64,000 nt of DNA, taken from NCBI RefSeq assembly GCF_040549465.1, contig NZ_JBEPTL010000005.1, positions 62,001 to 126,000 of the forward strand, in the 5' to 3' direction. The notes under the pieces were generated by a model. It had not been told where the DNA came from. It did no database searches and saw only the letters and a program-made list of their open reading frames with translations. Both the position numbers and the translations under genes were made by a program. Source of the stretch: Lacisediminihabitans sp040549465. GTDB taxonomy: Bacteria > Actinomycetota > Actinomycetes > Actinomycetales > Microbacteriaceae. Positions 1-7,738 of the stretch are shown here, in pieces; position 1 is the stretch's first letter; each line of letters begins with the position of its first letter.

Positions 1-29
1 GACTTCCCGGCTCACCGAGTCGAGCCTAA

Positions 30-302
30 CGCAGCAAGTACTCAGGCCTGGCCATCGATGGCCTCGCGATCAGAACCCCGGTAACGGTGTGGGTGTATGT
101 GAACACACCCACCTTCTTCAGCGCGTTCCCGGCCGACATCAAACCCGCCCCACGCGAGTTCGTGGAACGCTCCGTGAACCTGCAGACCTGGACCGAGCAC
201 CCGGCCGGCGGACATTTCGCCGCCTGGGAACAGCCGCAGGCATATGCGAACGACCTCCGTCGTGCGTGCGAACTCCAGGCGCCCGTCGAGGCATCCGGTT
301 AG
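30..302 (+). pseudogene. Epoxide hydrolase C-terminal remnant
   Basis: The reading frame ends at 300-302 and matches the last part of epoxide hydrolases of the alpha/beta-hydrolase fold. The end carries the usual GGHFAAWEQP block, whose His is the catalytic base, preceded by an FPADIKPAPREF-like stretch. An in-frame stop at 27-29 cuts off the upstream part, and the residues before about position 66 no longer look like the family. The nucleophile Asp and the N-terminal domain are absent. Either this is a decayed relic, or the gene enters from outside the window in another frame with a frameshift near position 60. It is not expected to make an active enzyme. Confidence 0.55.
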
Positions 303-333
303 GTTCCTCGGACGCATCTCCCGCCACAGGGGT

Positions 334-795
334 TCATCCCGCGACCTCGGTCTGCCCGATGAAGCCTGCCAGCTGGTCGAGTACGCTCTCCCAGCCGTCG
401 TAGAAAAAGCCGTCCCCCGCCATTCCGGTCACTCCGCGCAGGTCGAAGGTCATGCGGGTGAGTTCGCCGAGCGGCTCGAAGGTCACAGTGACGATCGGTG
501 TGTCCTCGGGGTCGCCGTCGGGGTATCCCCAGGTGAAGACGAGCCGCTCGTTCTCGACCAACTCGCGGTATACGCCTCCGGTCACGACTTCGTTGCCGCT
601 CGTCTCGTCGACCATCGTGTACACGTATTGCCCGCCGACCCTCGCGTCGATCGAGACCGACTCGCGCGGAGTGCGCGCACCGGCCGGATGCCACCAGATG
701 GCCACCTCGTCGGGGTCGGTCCAGGCTTGCCACAACTCGGCGGGGGTGGCATCCAGCTCGCGGACGAGGGTGAACCCTGTGGACATATCGATCAT
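334..795 (-). CDS. SRPBCC (AHSA1/START-like) domain protein
   Basis: This 153-residue protein is a single SRPBCC/AHSA1 domain of normal length. The opening segment (VRELDATPAELWQAWTDPD) and the closing helix (GWESVLDQLAGFI) are typical of the family, which binds hydrophobic ligands in a helix-grip pocket. The ligand cannot be read from sequence. It overlaps the upstream ArsR-family gene by 4 bp (stop and start fused as ATGA), so the two are co-transcribed. ArsR plus AHSA1 pairs are common in Actinobacteria and are usually self-regulated; the physiological role is unknown. Confidence 0.85.
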   Translation of the reverse strand: MIDMSTGFTLVRELDATPAELWQAWTDPDEVAIWWHPAGARTPRESVSIDARVGGQYVYTMVDETSGNEVVTGGVYRELVENERLVFTWGYPDGDPEDTPIVTVTFEPLGELTRMTFDLRGVTGMAGDGFFYDGWESVLDQLAGFIGQTEVAG

Positions 796-1130
796 GATCG
801 TTCCTTTCGTTTCGCTCGGATGTGTTCTTCAAGAAAGTCGAGGCGCTGCGACCACTCGGCTCGCTGCTTCGCCACCCATTCGGCGGCGTCATCGAGGCCG
901 CCTTCCCGGACACTGCACTCACGCCACTGCGCGCTGACGGTGCGGGTGATGAGACCCGCACCGTCGAGCACGGCGAGGTGTTGGGAGATGGCCGGACGGC
1001 TCATGGAGTACTTGCCGGCCAGGTCGCCGACGGTGGTCGGCCCTTCGCCCAGTCTGCTCAGGATGTCGCGCCGTGTCGGATCTGCGAGCGCACTGAAGAC
1101 GCGGCTGAGCTCGTCGGTCGCCATCGACAT
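792..1130 (-). CDS. ArsR-family winged-helix transcriptional regulator
   Basis: A 112-residue winged-helix DNA-binding protein. The helix-turn-helix lies at about residues 30-60 (SRLGEGPTTVGDLAGKYSMS ... AISQHLAVLDGAGLI), followed by the beta-hairpin wing. The C-terminus is charged, and no metal-binding Cys pair of the classical ArsR type is visible, so a metal sensor is unlikely. The ATG has an AGGAG site upstream. It is the first gene of a two-gene unit with the SRPBCC gene. A near-perfect inverted repeat at 1131-1162, directly before the start, suggests that it represses its own transcription. Confidence 0.88.
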   Translation of the reverse strand: MSMATDELSRVFSALADPTRRDILSRLGEGPTTVGDLAGKYSMSRPAISQHLAVLDGAGLITRTVSAQWRECSVREGGLDDAAEWVAKQRAEWSQRLDFLEEHIRAKRKERS

Positions 1131-1162
1131 GTAAGCAACTCCTTATTTAAGTAGGTGCTTAC
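1131..1162 (-). promoter_or_regulatory. Inverted repeat, candidate ArsR operator
   Basis: GTAAGCAACT at 1131-1140 and AGGTGCTTAC at 1153-1162 form 10-bp arms with one mismatch and a 12-bp spacer. The repeat abuts the ArsR start codon and covers its ribosome-binding site. This position fits autorepression by the ArsR protein. Confidence 0.55.
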
Positions 1163-1222
1163 ACTCTAGTCAACGCCACTGCGGATGTCAACGCGCGACG
1201 AACACGGGCGTCGTATTCGCCC

Positions 1223-2491
1223 TCACCGCAGGCTGACCCTGGCCCTCCAGCGCCCGAGCATCGTCACAGCGGCTCCCGTCAACACGACGCCGATTGCCGA
1301 GAACCAGACGTTCAGAAACCACTCCATCACCAGGAACGACGGGATGAAGTTGAGCACGGCCGCGATAACGACCACCCACCCGGGTGGCGTCGCGGTGACC
1401 TCTCGAGGCGCCTCCCACCGTCCGACGATGAACGAGGGGCCGAAGATTGCGACCAGCACCAGCACGTAGAGAATCGGCCTGCTCCACCACCACGCCGGGG
1501 TGGCCGGTGCCGGACTGGCGCCCGGGATGAGCAGCGCAGCGCCGGAAAGCAGGATGATCACCGGCAGGTGCCAGAGGTACACAGTCATCAGGCGGCTGCC
1601 GACGACGAACACGACAGCTTTGGCGCCGCCGGTGCGCATCAACCCGGCCAGGACGGGGCGAAGCAACCGCAGCACGCAGGCCTGCCCGAGCGCGAGGGCG
1701 ACCAGCGGCAGGGTGGGCGGGTTGAGGTTGACGAGCATGTCGGGCGAATACGGGCCGATGGTGGTGAGGGGCACGAGGACGGCGTAGCTGGCCGCGGCGA
1801 TCACCAACAGCTGCCACCACGACCGGCGAGCGAACCATCCGTCCGCGTACCAGAACCCGAACTGCTGCACGAGCAGCCAGACGAAGAACAGGTTGGCGAG
1901 TCCGATCTCGGTGATGCCGGTCGAATAGCGCAGTGCGTCGACGACGATCCCGCCGGCCAGCAGCGCGACCAGAGTCGCCTTCGGGGCGCGGGCGTGCCAT
2001 CCGGCCATGATCGGCATGAAGGCCTGACAGAGACCGTAGGCAGCCAGGAACCAGAGGGGTGAGCCGGCGCCCGTTGCGACTGTCTGCAGCAACTTCGGAT
2101 CGATGCCGACGAGGGTGGCGATGCCGAGCACCACGACGTAGAACACGAAGAGGGGGAGCGCGGGCTGGGCGAGTCGCAGCACCCTGTTGCGCACGTATTC
2201 GGATGCGCCGCCTCCGCGGCGGACCAGGCTCCTCCATGCCGTGAGGCTGGCGAACCCGCCCACGACGAAGAACAGGGGCATGATCTGCCCGATCCAGGTG
2301 ACCCCGGCGAACCACGGCTGGTTCAGGATCGGCCGGGAGACGACGAGTGCCCCGGAGGCATCCCGCCCCACCCCGACGAACAGCAGATGGACCACCACGA
2401 CGAGCAGTACGCAGAAGACTCGAGCCAGGTCGAGCGTGAGGTCTCGCTTCGACAAGTCGATCGACGAGGTGGTCTGGGCGGCGGTGCTCAT
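1223..2491 (-). CDS. Acyltransferase 3 family membrane protein
   Basis: This 422-residue polytopic membrane protein has about ten hydrophobic segments and the start pattern of acyltransferase family 3 (RDLTLDLARVFCVLLVVVVHL, with the family's His in the first membrane helix). Relatives transfer acetyl or succinyl groups to surface polysaccharides, lipids or antibiotics. The substrate is not predictable here. The ATG at 2491 is preferred over a TTG at 2533 because the family motif begins soon after it. The gene stands alone between the ArsR pair and a small membrane-protein gene on the same strand. Confidence 0.8.
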   Translation of the reverse strand: MSTAAQTTSSIDLSKRDLTLDLARVFCVLLVVVVHLLFVGVGRDASGALVVSRPILNQPWFAGVTWIGQIMPLFFVVGGFASLTAWRSLVRRGGGASEYVRNRVLRLAQPALPLFVFYVVVLGIATLVGIDPKLLQTVATGAGSPLWFLAAYGLCQAFMPIMAGWHARAPKATLVALLAGGIVVDALRYSTGITEIGLANLFFVWLLVQQFGFWYADGWFARRSWWQLLVIAAASYAVLVPLTTIGPYSPDMLVNLNPPTLPLVALALGQACVLRLLRPVLAGLMRTGGAKAVVFVVGSRLMTVYLWHLPVIILLSGAALLIPGASPAPATPAWWWSRPILYVLVLVAIFGPSFIVGRWEAPREVTATPPGWVVVIAAVLNFIPSFLVMEWFLNVWFSAIGVVLTGAAVTMLGRWRARVSLR

Positions 2492-2551
2492 ACGGCGACT
2501 TCTGAGATATGAATCACCGTCACAGTATGCCAACTCCGGGCTGGCTGGCGG

Positions 2552-2800
2552 TTACTCCTCTTTTTTCAGGGCGAGTCCGATTGCGAAGAAGGTGGGCGCC
2601 CAGTGCCCGATGAAGATGCCCCACCGGTCGGACTGGGCCTTGTCGTCGTTCTTGCCGCGGGAGAGCAACCATGCGGCGAGCGAGATAACGATCGATGCGA
2701 AACCCGCGGTGTAGGCGTGCTGGCTTCGCACCCCCACATCATGGGCCATGGCGATCGGGTCGAAGCGGTTGGCGGTGTCGAGTGTTTTCCGTGATTTCAT
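2552..2800 (-). CDS. Small membrane protein, unknown function
   Basis: An 82-residue protein with two hydrophobic segments (about residues 29-46 and 60-78) separated by a charged loop. It resembles short uncharacterised membrane proteins found in Micrococcales, and no enzymatic motif is visible. It lies 60 bp upstream of the acyltransferase gene on the same strand and may share its transcript. The ribosome-binding site before the ATG is weak. Confidence 0.6.
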   Translation of the reverse strand: MKSRKTLDTANRFDPIAMAHDVGVRSQHAYTAGFASIVISLAAWLLSRGKNDDKAQSDRWGIFIGHWAPTFFAIGLALKKEE

Positions 2801-2925
2801 AGGCTCAGCCTTCGCCCGCGTGTGCTGCGAAACAAGCCCCTATCCAATCCGCGGAATAGGGGTAGCCGATAGTGGAAACCATCGCTCGTCGTGTGCAGCA
2901 GCGGCAGAGACACAACATTGATTTT

Positions 2926-2971
2926 TCGTAGGTTGCCTCGAAAATCTCTCGTAGGTTGCCTCGAAAATCTC
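2926..2971. repeat. Tandem direct repeat, 23 bp x 2
   Basis: Two adjacent exact copies of a 23-bp unit (2926-2948 and 2949-2971) that begins TCGTAGGTTGCCTCG and ends AAAATCTC. They lie in the gene-poor stretch ahead of the decayed ATPase gene. There are only two units and no spacers, so this is not a CRISPR. Confidence 0.8.
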
Positions 2972-2993
2972 TAGTGGAGGCCCGCGAAAAACC

Positions 2994-3006
2994 CTAACGA
3001 CGTTAG
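2994..3006. promoter_or_regulatory. Palindrome CTAACGACGTTAG
   Basis: A 13-bp palindrome with a single central base, about 34 bp upstream of the GTG that opens the decayed ATPase gene. It could be an operator; no partner protein is evident. Confidence 0.3.
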
Positions 3007-3039
3007 ATTGCACTGAGGTCGACTTCTGCGCAGACCCCA

Positions 3040-4046
3040 GTGAGTCGGAGAGCACTTCAACTTGTTCGGGAACGATTGACCGAAGAGCCCGTCGTCCTTA
3101 TTGAAGGGCCACGCAGCGTGGGCAAATCCACCCTGCACAGTCACTCACCGGCCGTCTCAGCAGGGTCCCGATTCAACCGTTTACACAGGCGGAGATCGAC
3201 GGCGTCAATAACTACTTGCTGCGGCACCTCTTCGACGATCCTGCGTCCCTCATCACCACAGCGACCTCGCCGACGACCCGCGATGAGTACATCCGCAGGG
3301 TCGTGCGGGGTGGTTTCCCCCTTGCAATTGACCGGCCCTCCTCCAATTCGCGGTCCCGATGGTTCGAGGACTACATCCGACTCACGCTGGAGCGCGATGC
3401 GCGCGAACTTGGCAAGCTCCGCCAGGCTGCTTCGCTGCCACGTCTGCTCGGACGACTTGCCGGACAGACTGCGCAAGTTTTGAGCCTCGCCGACGCGGGT
3501 TCCGACATCGACCTGTCTGCTGTCACCGTGGAAAGTTACACACGCATTCTCGAAGCCGTATTCCTTATTCGGCAATTGCCAGCGTGGGGCACCACTCTCA
3601 CTAGTCGCTCAAGCAATAAACCGAAACTCCACGTCGTGGACTCTGGCGTCGCGGCGCATCTGCTTCGACTCAGTTCTGAACGGCTCGCCAGACGCGACGC
3701 CTCAGCACTCACCGATTTTGGGCGCTTGCTGGAAACCTTCGTCGTAGGGGAGTTGAGTCGCCAGGCATCCTGGATGGATGGTCTCGCAGGAATTGGTCAT
3801 TGGCGCACCTACGAGGGCGAGGAGGTTGACTTCATTGCTGAGCGAAACGACGGAACTATCGTCGCCATCGAGGTGAAAGCTGGCAGCCGCGTCCCCGGAT
3901 CGGATCTGGCTCCGCTCCGGAAGCTGAGGGACCGGTTGGGAGACAGCTTCGTCGCGGGTGTTGCACTCCACCTTGGAGAGCGCTCATACACCTTCGAAGA
4001 CCGACTCCACGTCATGCCAGTCGATCGACTGTGGGCCGAATTCTAG
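3040..4046 (+). pseudogene. AAA ATPase with DUF4143, internal deletion and frameshift
   Basis: The GTG at 3040 opens a frame that matches the start of the large archaeal/bacterial AAA ATPase family with C-terminal DUF4143, including the Walker A motif GPRSVGKST (residues about 24-32). The frame then loses homology. From about 3144 a different frame resumes with the family block SLTGRLSRVPIQPFTQAEIDG and continues through the DUF4143 nuclease-like end (VVDSGVAAHLLRL, EVDFIAERNDG, IEVKAG) to a stop at 4046. The Walker B and sensor regions, roughly 90-110 residues, are missing. The gene is therefore broken by an internal deletion. The family is often linked with mobile DNA or toxin-antitoxin-like loci, but its function is unknown. 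Confidence 0.8.
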
Positions 4047-4123
4047 GCACCCAGCCGCCGCAGCCGAAGACCCTATCGCCGTGAATGCATCGCTTGTGGG
4101 CTGTTGAGTCCAGTAAGTCACTG

Positions 4124-4165
4124 ATGACACCACAAAAGCTTGACATGACACCACAGTGGTGTCAT
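4124..4165. promoter_or_regulatory. Operator: palindrome plus extra half-site
   Basis: ATGACACCAC at 4145-4154 and its exact complement GTGGTGTCAT at 4156-4165 form a perfect palindrome around one central base. It fills the space between the -35 and -10 boxes. A third copy of ATGACACCAC lies upstream at 4124-4133. Such an array suits a repressor binding as stacked dimers, most simply the ribbon-helix-helix protein encoded next. Confidence 0.65.
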
Positions 4166-4168
4166 TAT
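4140..4168 (+). promoter_or_regulatory. Promoter of the ribbon-helix-helix operon, probably leaderless
   Basis: A perfect -35 box TTGACA (4140-4145) and a 17-bp spacer precede a CATTAT -10 box (4163-4168). Transcription would start about seven bases later, at the ATG at 4175. No Shine-Dalgarno sequence precedes that ATG, so a leaderless mRNA is likely. Confidence 0.65.
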
Positions 4169-4174
4169 GATGGC

Positions 4175-4663
4175 ATGGAACTTGGACAGTACGTCAGCGA
4201 CCTACAGCGTCAGTTAGCGGATGCCGCAGAGAACGGCAGCGAAGACACTCGCGCCGTCGCCGAGCGTCTCGCCGCCGGGCTGGATGCCGCAATGCGGCTC
4301 GTACTGCTCGATGCCCTGTCGGCCGCGGCCGGCGAAATCACCCGCGACCTCGCACCGGGCTCAGTTGACCTGCGGCTGCGCGGACGCGAGATCGAGTTCG
4401 TCGTCACCCAGCCGAACACCGAATCCGTCAGCGACGACCTGCCCGCGGCATCCGTCGACCTCGACGACGTGAGCACCTCGCGCACGACGCTTCGCCTGCC
4501 GGACGCCCTCAAAGCGCGCGTAGACGACGCGGCGGCAGCTGACGGCCTGTCCGTCAACACCTGGCTGGTCCGTGCGATTGCAGCCGCTCTCCAACCCAAG
4601 CAGCGACGATCTGCGCAGCGCACACTACGCACCGGCGACAACTTCGCCGGCTGGGCGCGCTAA
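4175..4663 (+). CDS. Ribbon-helix-helix (CopG/HicB-like) regulator
   Basis: A 162-residue protein. The C-terminal third carries a ribbon-helix-helix fold (TTLRLPDALKARVDDAAA then GLSVNTWLVRAIAAAL), the DNA-binding unit of CopG/Arc/HicB-type repressors. The N-terminal part (LGQYVSDLQRQLADAAENG ...) is helical and has no assigned domain. The ATG at 4175 is chosen because the predicted transcript begins there; an upstream in-frame ATG at 4085 would place the operator inside the gene. It precedes a DUF4097 protein and a DrrAB-type exporter on the same strand, so it probably represses this whole unit as well as itself. Confidence 0.8.
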   Translation: MELGQYVSDLQRQLADAAENGSEDTRAVAERLAAGLDAAMRLVLLDALSAAAGEITRDLAPGSVDLRLRGREIEFVVTQPNTESVSDDLPAASVDLDDVSTSRTTLRLPDALKARVDDAAAADGLSVNTWLVRAIAAALQPKQRRSAQRTLRTGDNFAGWAR

Positions 4664-4689
4664 CTAGGCCGGCCAACCACATCCACCAG

Positions 4690-4707
4690 CCCCGCGAAGC
4701 CGCGGGG
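4690..4707 (+). other. Short GC hairpin between regulator and DUF4097 gene
   Basis: CCCCGCG (4690-4696) and CGCGGGG (4701-4707) form a 7-bp stem with a 4-base loop in the 81-bp gap downstream of the regulator. No T-run follows, so it may attenuate transcription or protect the mRNA rather than end it. Confidence 0.4.
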
Positions 4708-4744
4708 TAGAACCAACACGCCCACAGGAAAGGGAGGCGCCAGC

Positions 4745-5602
4745 ATGCCCACTTACAACACCCCCACCCCGATCGACCTCGCGATGAACATGCAGGTCGG
4801 CGCGATCGAGGTCTTCGCCGCCGACCGCACCGACACGGTGGTGACCGTGTCGCCCACCAATCCGACGAAGGCGGTCGACCGCCGCGGCGCCGAGGAGACC
4901 AGGGTCGACTTCGACGGCCAGCGGCTGACGATCAATGCCCCGCGGCCGCGCCTCAGCTGGATTGGTCCGACCGAGTCGGTCGACGTGAAGATCGAACTGC
5001 CGACGGGGTCGCGATTCACCGCCGAGATAGCGGTTGGCGGCGTGCGCACCACCGGACGCCTCGGTGCCACCCGCATCAAAAGCTCGATGGGTCCCGTGGA
5101 TGTCGAGACCACCGACGACCTGTGGCTGCGCGCCGGGCACGGCAACGCGACCCTGGGCACTGCCGATGGCGGGATCGAAATCACGGCTGACCACGGCCAG
5201 ATCCGGATCGGCAGGGTCACCGGCGACGCCATTCTCAAGGCGTCGCACGGCTCCATCATGGTGGGAGAGTCCGGCGGCGACCTCGACGCCAAGCTCTCTT
5301 ACGGCGACCTCGACATCACGAGGGCGCTTGCCTCCGTTGCAGCCAAGACCGCGTACGGCAGCATCCAGCTGGGAGAGGTCTCGAGCGGCTCCATTCAGGT
5401 GGAGAGCGGGTTCGGCGCGGTCACCATCGGCGTGCGGCCTGGCGTTGCGGCCTGGCTTGACCTGTCCTCGAAGGAGGGACATGTGCGCAACCAGCTCGAC
5501 GGCGACCGCAGCCCCGACGAGTCAGAACAGGCCGTCGCAGTGCACGCCCGCACCCAGTACGGCGACATCAACATCCAGCGCGCCCGCACGGTGGAGCTCT
5601 AG
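4745..5602 (+). CDS. DUF4097 family beta-repeat protein
   Basis: A 285-residue protein made of repeating short beta strands (for example VDVKIELPTGSRFTAEIAVGGVRTTG, GNATLGTADGGIEITADHGQIRIG, GDLDAKLSYGDLDITRA). This is the hallmark of the DUF4097/adhesin-like beta-solenoid family. There is no signal peptide or membrane segment, so it is probably cytoplasmic. In Actinobacteria such proteins often sit between a small regulator and a DrrAB-type exporter, as here. A GGAAAGGGAGG ribosome-binding site precedes the ATG. The biochemical role is unknown; a sensing or scaffold function for the exporter is only a guess. Confidence 0.8.
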   Translation: MPTYNTPTPIDLAMNMQVGAIEVFAADRTDTVVTVSPTNPTKAVDRRGAEETRVDFDGQRLTINAPRPRLSWIGPTESVDVKIELPTGSRFTAEIAVGGVRTTGRLGATRIKSSMGPVDVETTDDLWLRAGHGNATLGTADGGIEITADHGQIRIGRVTGDAILKASHGSIMVGESGGDLDAKLSYGDLDITRALASVAAKTAYGSIQLGEVSSGSIQVESGFGAVTIGVRPGVAAWLDLSSKEGHVRNQLDGDRSPDESEQAVAVHARTQYGDINIQRARTVEL

Positions 5603-5671
5603 AGGATCGCGCCAGCGATTGCGACTACCGGGTTGAAACAACAGTTGGAACAACAGAAGGGAACGACACAC

Positions 5672-6652
5672 ATGACCACCACAGCGATCGACGTCCGAGG
5701 GCTGCGGAAGTCCTATGGCGATAAGACCGTGCTCGACGGCATCGACCTCAGCGTGAACGCTGGCAGCGTTACCGCACTGCTCGGCCCGAACGGCGCAGGC
5801 AAGACGACGACGGTACACATCCTCTCGACGCTCGTGCGGCCCGCCGGCGGCACGGCCTTCGTGAATGGATCCGACGTCGTTCGTGATCAGGACGGCGTCC
5901 GCGCCTCCATCGGTCTCACCGGTCAGTTCTCCGCGGTCGACGGCCTGCTCACCGGCGAGGAGAACCTCCTGCTGATGTCACGGCTGCGCCACCTCGGTGC
6001 CAAGCGCTCGAAGACGCGGACGGCTGAACTGCTCGAGCAGTTCGACCTCGTCGAAGCCGCCCGCAAGCCGCTCGCCACCTACTCCGGCGGGATGAAACGC
6101 CGCCTCGACCTCGCGATGACTCTCGTCGCGGCACCGAGCGTGATCTTCCTCGACGAACCCACCACAGGCCTGGACCCGCGCAGCCGCCACACCATGTGGG
6201 ACATCGTGCGCGCCCTGGTCGCGGACGGCACGACAGTGCTGCTCACCACCCAGTACCTCGACGAGGCGGACGAACTCGCCGACCGCATCGCGGTGCTCGA
6301 CGGTGGCCGCATCGTGGCAGAGGGAACGCCTGACGAACTCAAGCGCCTCGTGCCTGGCGGGCACATCCGGCTTCGATTCGCGGATGCCGCAACGCTCGAT
6401 GCGGCAGCCCGCCTGCTCGACGACTCCACTCGCGACGACGTCGGGCTCGGGCTCAGCGTGCCGAGCGACGGCGGCGTCGGGACCTTGCGCACGATACTCG
6501 ACCGCCTCGCGGCGGCGAGTCTCGAGGTCGACGATCTCAGCATCCACACTCCGGACCTCGATGACTTCTTCTTCGCCCTCACCGGCCAGCAAGATCAGAC
6601 CGGCCAGAAGGATCAGCCCGGCCGCGTCGACCGACAAGGAACCGAATCATGA
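5672..6652 (+). CDS. ABC transporter ATP-binding protein, DrrA-like
   Basis: A 326-residue ATPase of the daunorubicin-resistance (DrrA) type. It shows Walker A GPNGAGKTT, signature YSGGMKRRLDLAMTL, Walker B VIFLDEPTTGLDP and the switch region around LLTTQYLDEADELADR, followed by the DrrA C-terminal regulatory domain. The tail is Gln/Asp/Lys-rich (QQDQTGQKDQPG). The ATG at 5672 follows AGAAGGGAACG and matches the family start; an upstream in-frame start at 5633 is less likely. It powers export together with the permease that starts 4 bp before its stop. The cargo, a drug or lipid, is unknown. Confidence 0.92.
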   Translation: MTTTAIDVRGLRKSYGDKTVLDGIDLSVNAGSVTALLGPNGAGKTTTVHILSTLVRPAGGTAFVNGSDVVRDQDGVRASIGLTGQFSAVDGLLTGEENLLLMSRLRHLGAKRSKTRTAELLEQFDLVEAARKPLATYSGGMKRRLDLAMTLVAAPSVIFLDEPTTGLDPRSRHTMWDIVRALVADGTTVLLTTQYLDEADELADRIAVLDGGRIVAEGTPDELKRLVPGGHIRLRFADAATLDAAARLLDDSTRDDVGLGLSVPSDGGVGTLRTILDRLAAASLEVDDLSIHTPDLDDFFFALTGQQDQTGQKDQPGRVDRQGTES

Positions 6653-7485
6653 CCACCATCACGACCGACCATCCTGCAGCCCCGGCCACTCGCCGACAGT
6701 CGCACGTCGTTGCCGACTCGATCACCATGCTGCGCCGCAACCTGCTGCATATGGTGCGCTACCCTGGTCTGTCAGCCTTCACCGTCGGCGGGCCGATAGT
6801 GTTCCTTCTTTTGTTCGTGTTCGTGTTCGGTGGCACCCTCGGAGCCGGCCTGCCGGGCGTGGATCCGGCCGGCGGGCAGCAAGCGTACCTGGCGTACGTC
6901 ATGCCGGGCATCCTCGCGATGACGGTCGCGGGTAGTGCGAGCGGTGCCTCCATCACTGTCGCGATGGACATGACCGAGGGGATCACCGCGCGGTTCCGCA
7001 CGATGGCGATCTCGCGGGCTGCGGTGCTCGCCGGGCACGTGCTCGGCAATGCCATCCAGGGCCTGATCGCCGTTGTGCTGGTACTCGGGGTCGGCCTCCT
7101 GGTCGGCTTCCGCCCCTCAGGCGGGCTCATCGACTGGATCGCCACCGCTGGCGTGATCGCGCTCTTCGCATTCGCGCTCAACTGGCTCGGAGTCGCCATG
7201 GGGATGCAGGCGAAGTCGGTCGAGACGGCGAGCAACCTGCCGCTCATCCTGACCTTCCTGCCTCTTCTCGGCAGCGGCTTCGTGCCGACCGGCTCCATGC
7301 CGGACTGGCTTCAGTGGTTCGCCCAGTACCAGCCGTTCACGCCGTTCATCGAGTCCGTGCGCGGCCTGCTGCTCGGCACTCCGCTCGACGGGGACGTGTG
7401 GTTTGCGACCGGGTGGGCCATCGTGATCGCGGTCGCCGGATACGCCTGGTCGATGGCGCTCTACGAGCGGAAGTCGGTGCGCTGA
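6649..7485 (+). CDS. ABC-2 type permease, DrrB-like
   Basis: A 278-residue inner-membrane permease with six hydrophobic segments and the ABC-2 pattern, including LPLILTFLPLLGSGFVPTGSMPDWLQWFAQYQPFTPFIESVRGLL near the end, which is typical of DrrB. The gene overlaps the ATPase gene by 4 bp (ATGA), indicating tight co-expression. With the ATPase it forms one exporter. The whole unit, regulator to permease, runs from 4175 to 7485 and probably answers to the palindromic operator at 4145-4165. Confidence 0.9.
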   Translation: MTTITTDHPAAPATRRQSHVVADSITMLRRNLLHMVRYPGLSAFTVGGPIVFLLLFVFVFGGTLGAGLPGVDPAGGQQAYLAYVMPGILAMTVAGSASGASITVAMDMTEGITARFRTMAISRAAVLAGHVLGNAIQGLIAVVLVLGVGLLVGFRPSGGLIDWIATAGVIALFAFALNWLGVAMGMQAKSVETASNLPLILTFLPLLGSGFVPTGSMPDWLQWFAQYQPFTPFIESVRGLLLGTPLDGDVWFATGWAIVIAVAGYAWSMALYERKSVR

Positions 7486-7657
7486 GTCCGGTTGCGAGAT
7501 CATCGCGGCCTGGACAGTGATTCAAGGAGTGAGTATCCATTCGAGGCCTCGGACGGCACGCTCAACACTTCAGGCACATTGACTATTCGCGTCGGGGAGT
7601 GACTCGGCATGGGGATGAAGGTCGACTCAGGCGGGCAAATATGGTGAAGCCGCCCGG

Positions 7658-7670
7658 GAATGCGTATGCA
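7658..7670 (-). promoter_or_regulatory. LacI-type operator, site 1
   Basis: On the minus strand the site reads TGCATACGCATTC, matching the locus consensus TGCATACGTATGC at 10 of 13 positions. It lies about 70 bp upstream of the binding-protein start, where a second site for looping or cooperative repression would be expected. Confidence 0.5.
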
Positions 7671-7722
7671 ATTTTTTCTCGCGCTTCCAACAAAGGCGCA
7701 CGGAAGACTTCCCTTAGCCCAG

Positions 7723-7735
7723 TGCATACGTATAC
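7723..7735 (+). promoter_or_regulatory. LacI-type operator, site 2
   Basis: TGCATACGTATAC matches the perfect palindrome TGCATACGTATGC before the lacI-type gene at 12 of 13 positions. It ends three bases before the ATG of the solute-binding protein gene, so bound repressor would block transcription start or early elongation. Confidence 0.65.
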
Positions 7736-7738
7736 GGT

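Noticed and set aside
1188..2315. Long minus-strand frame of 375 residues within the acyltransferase region
   Set aside because: It is Arg/His/Pro-rich and lies out of frame over the real acyltransferase gene; a GC-rich shadow.
2926..2971. CRISPR array
   Set aside because: Only two repeat units in direct contact, no spacers and no cas genes in the window.
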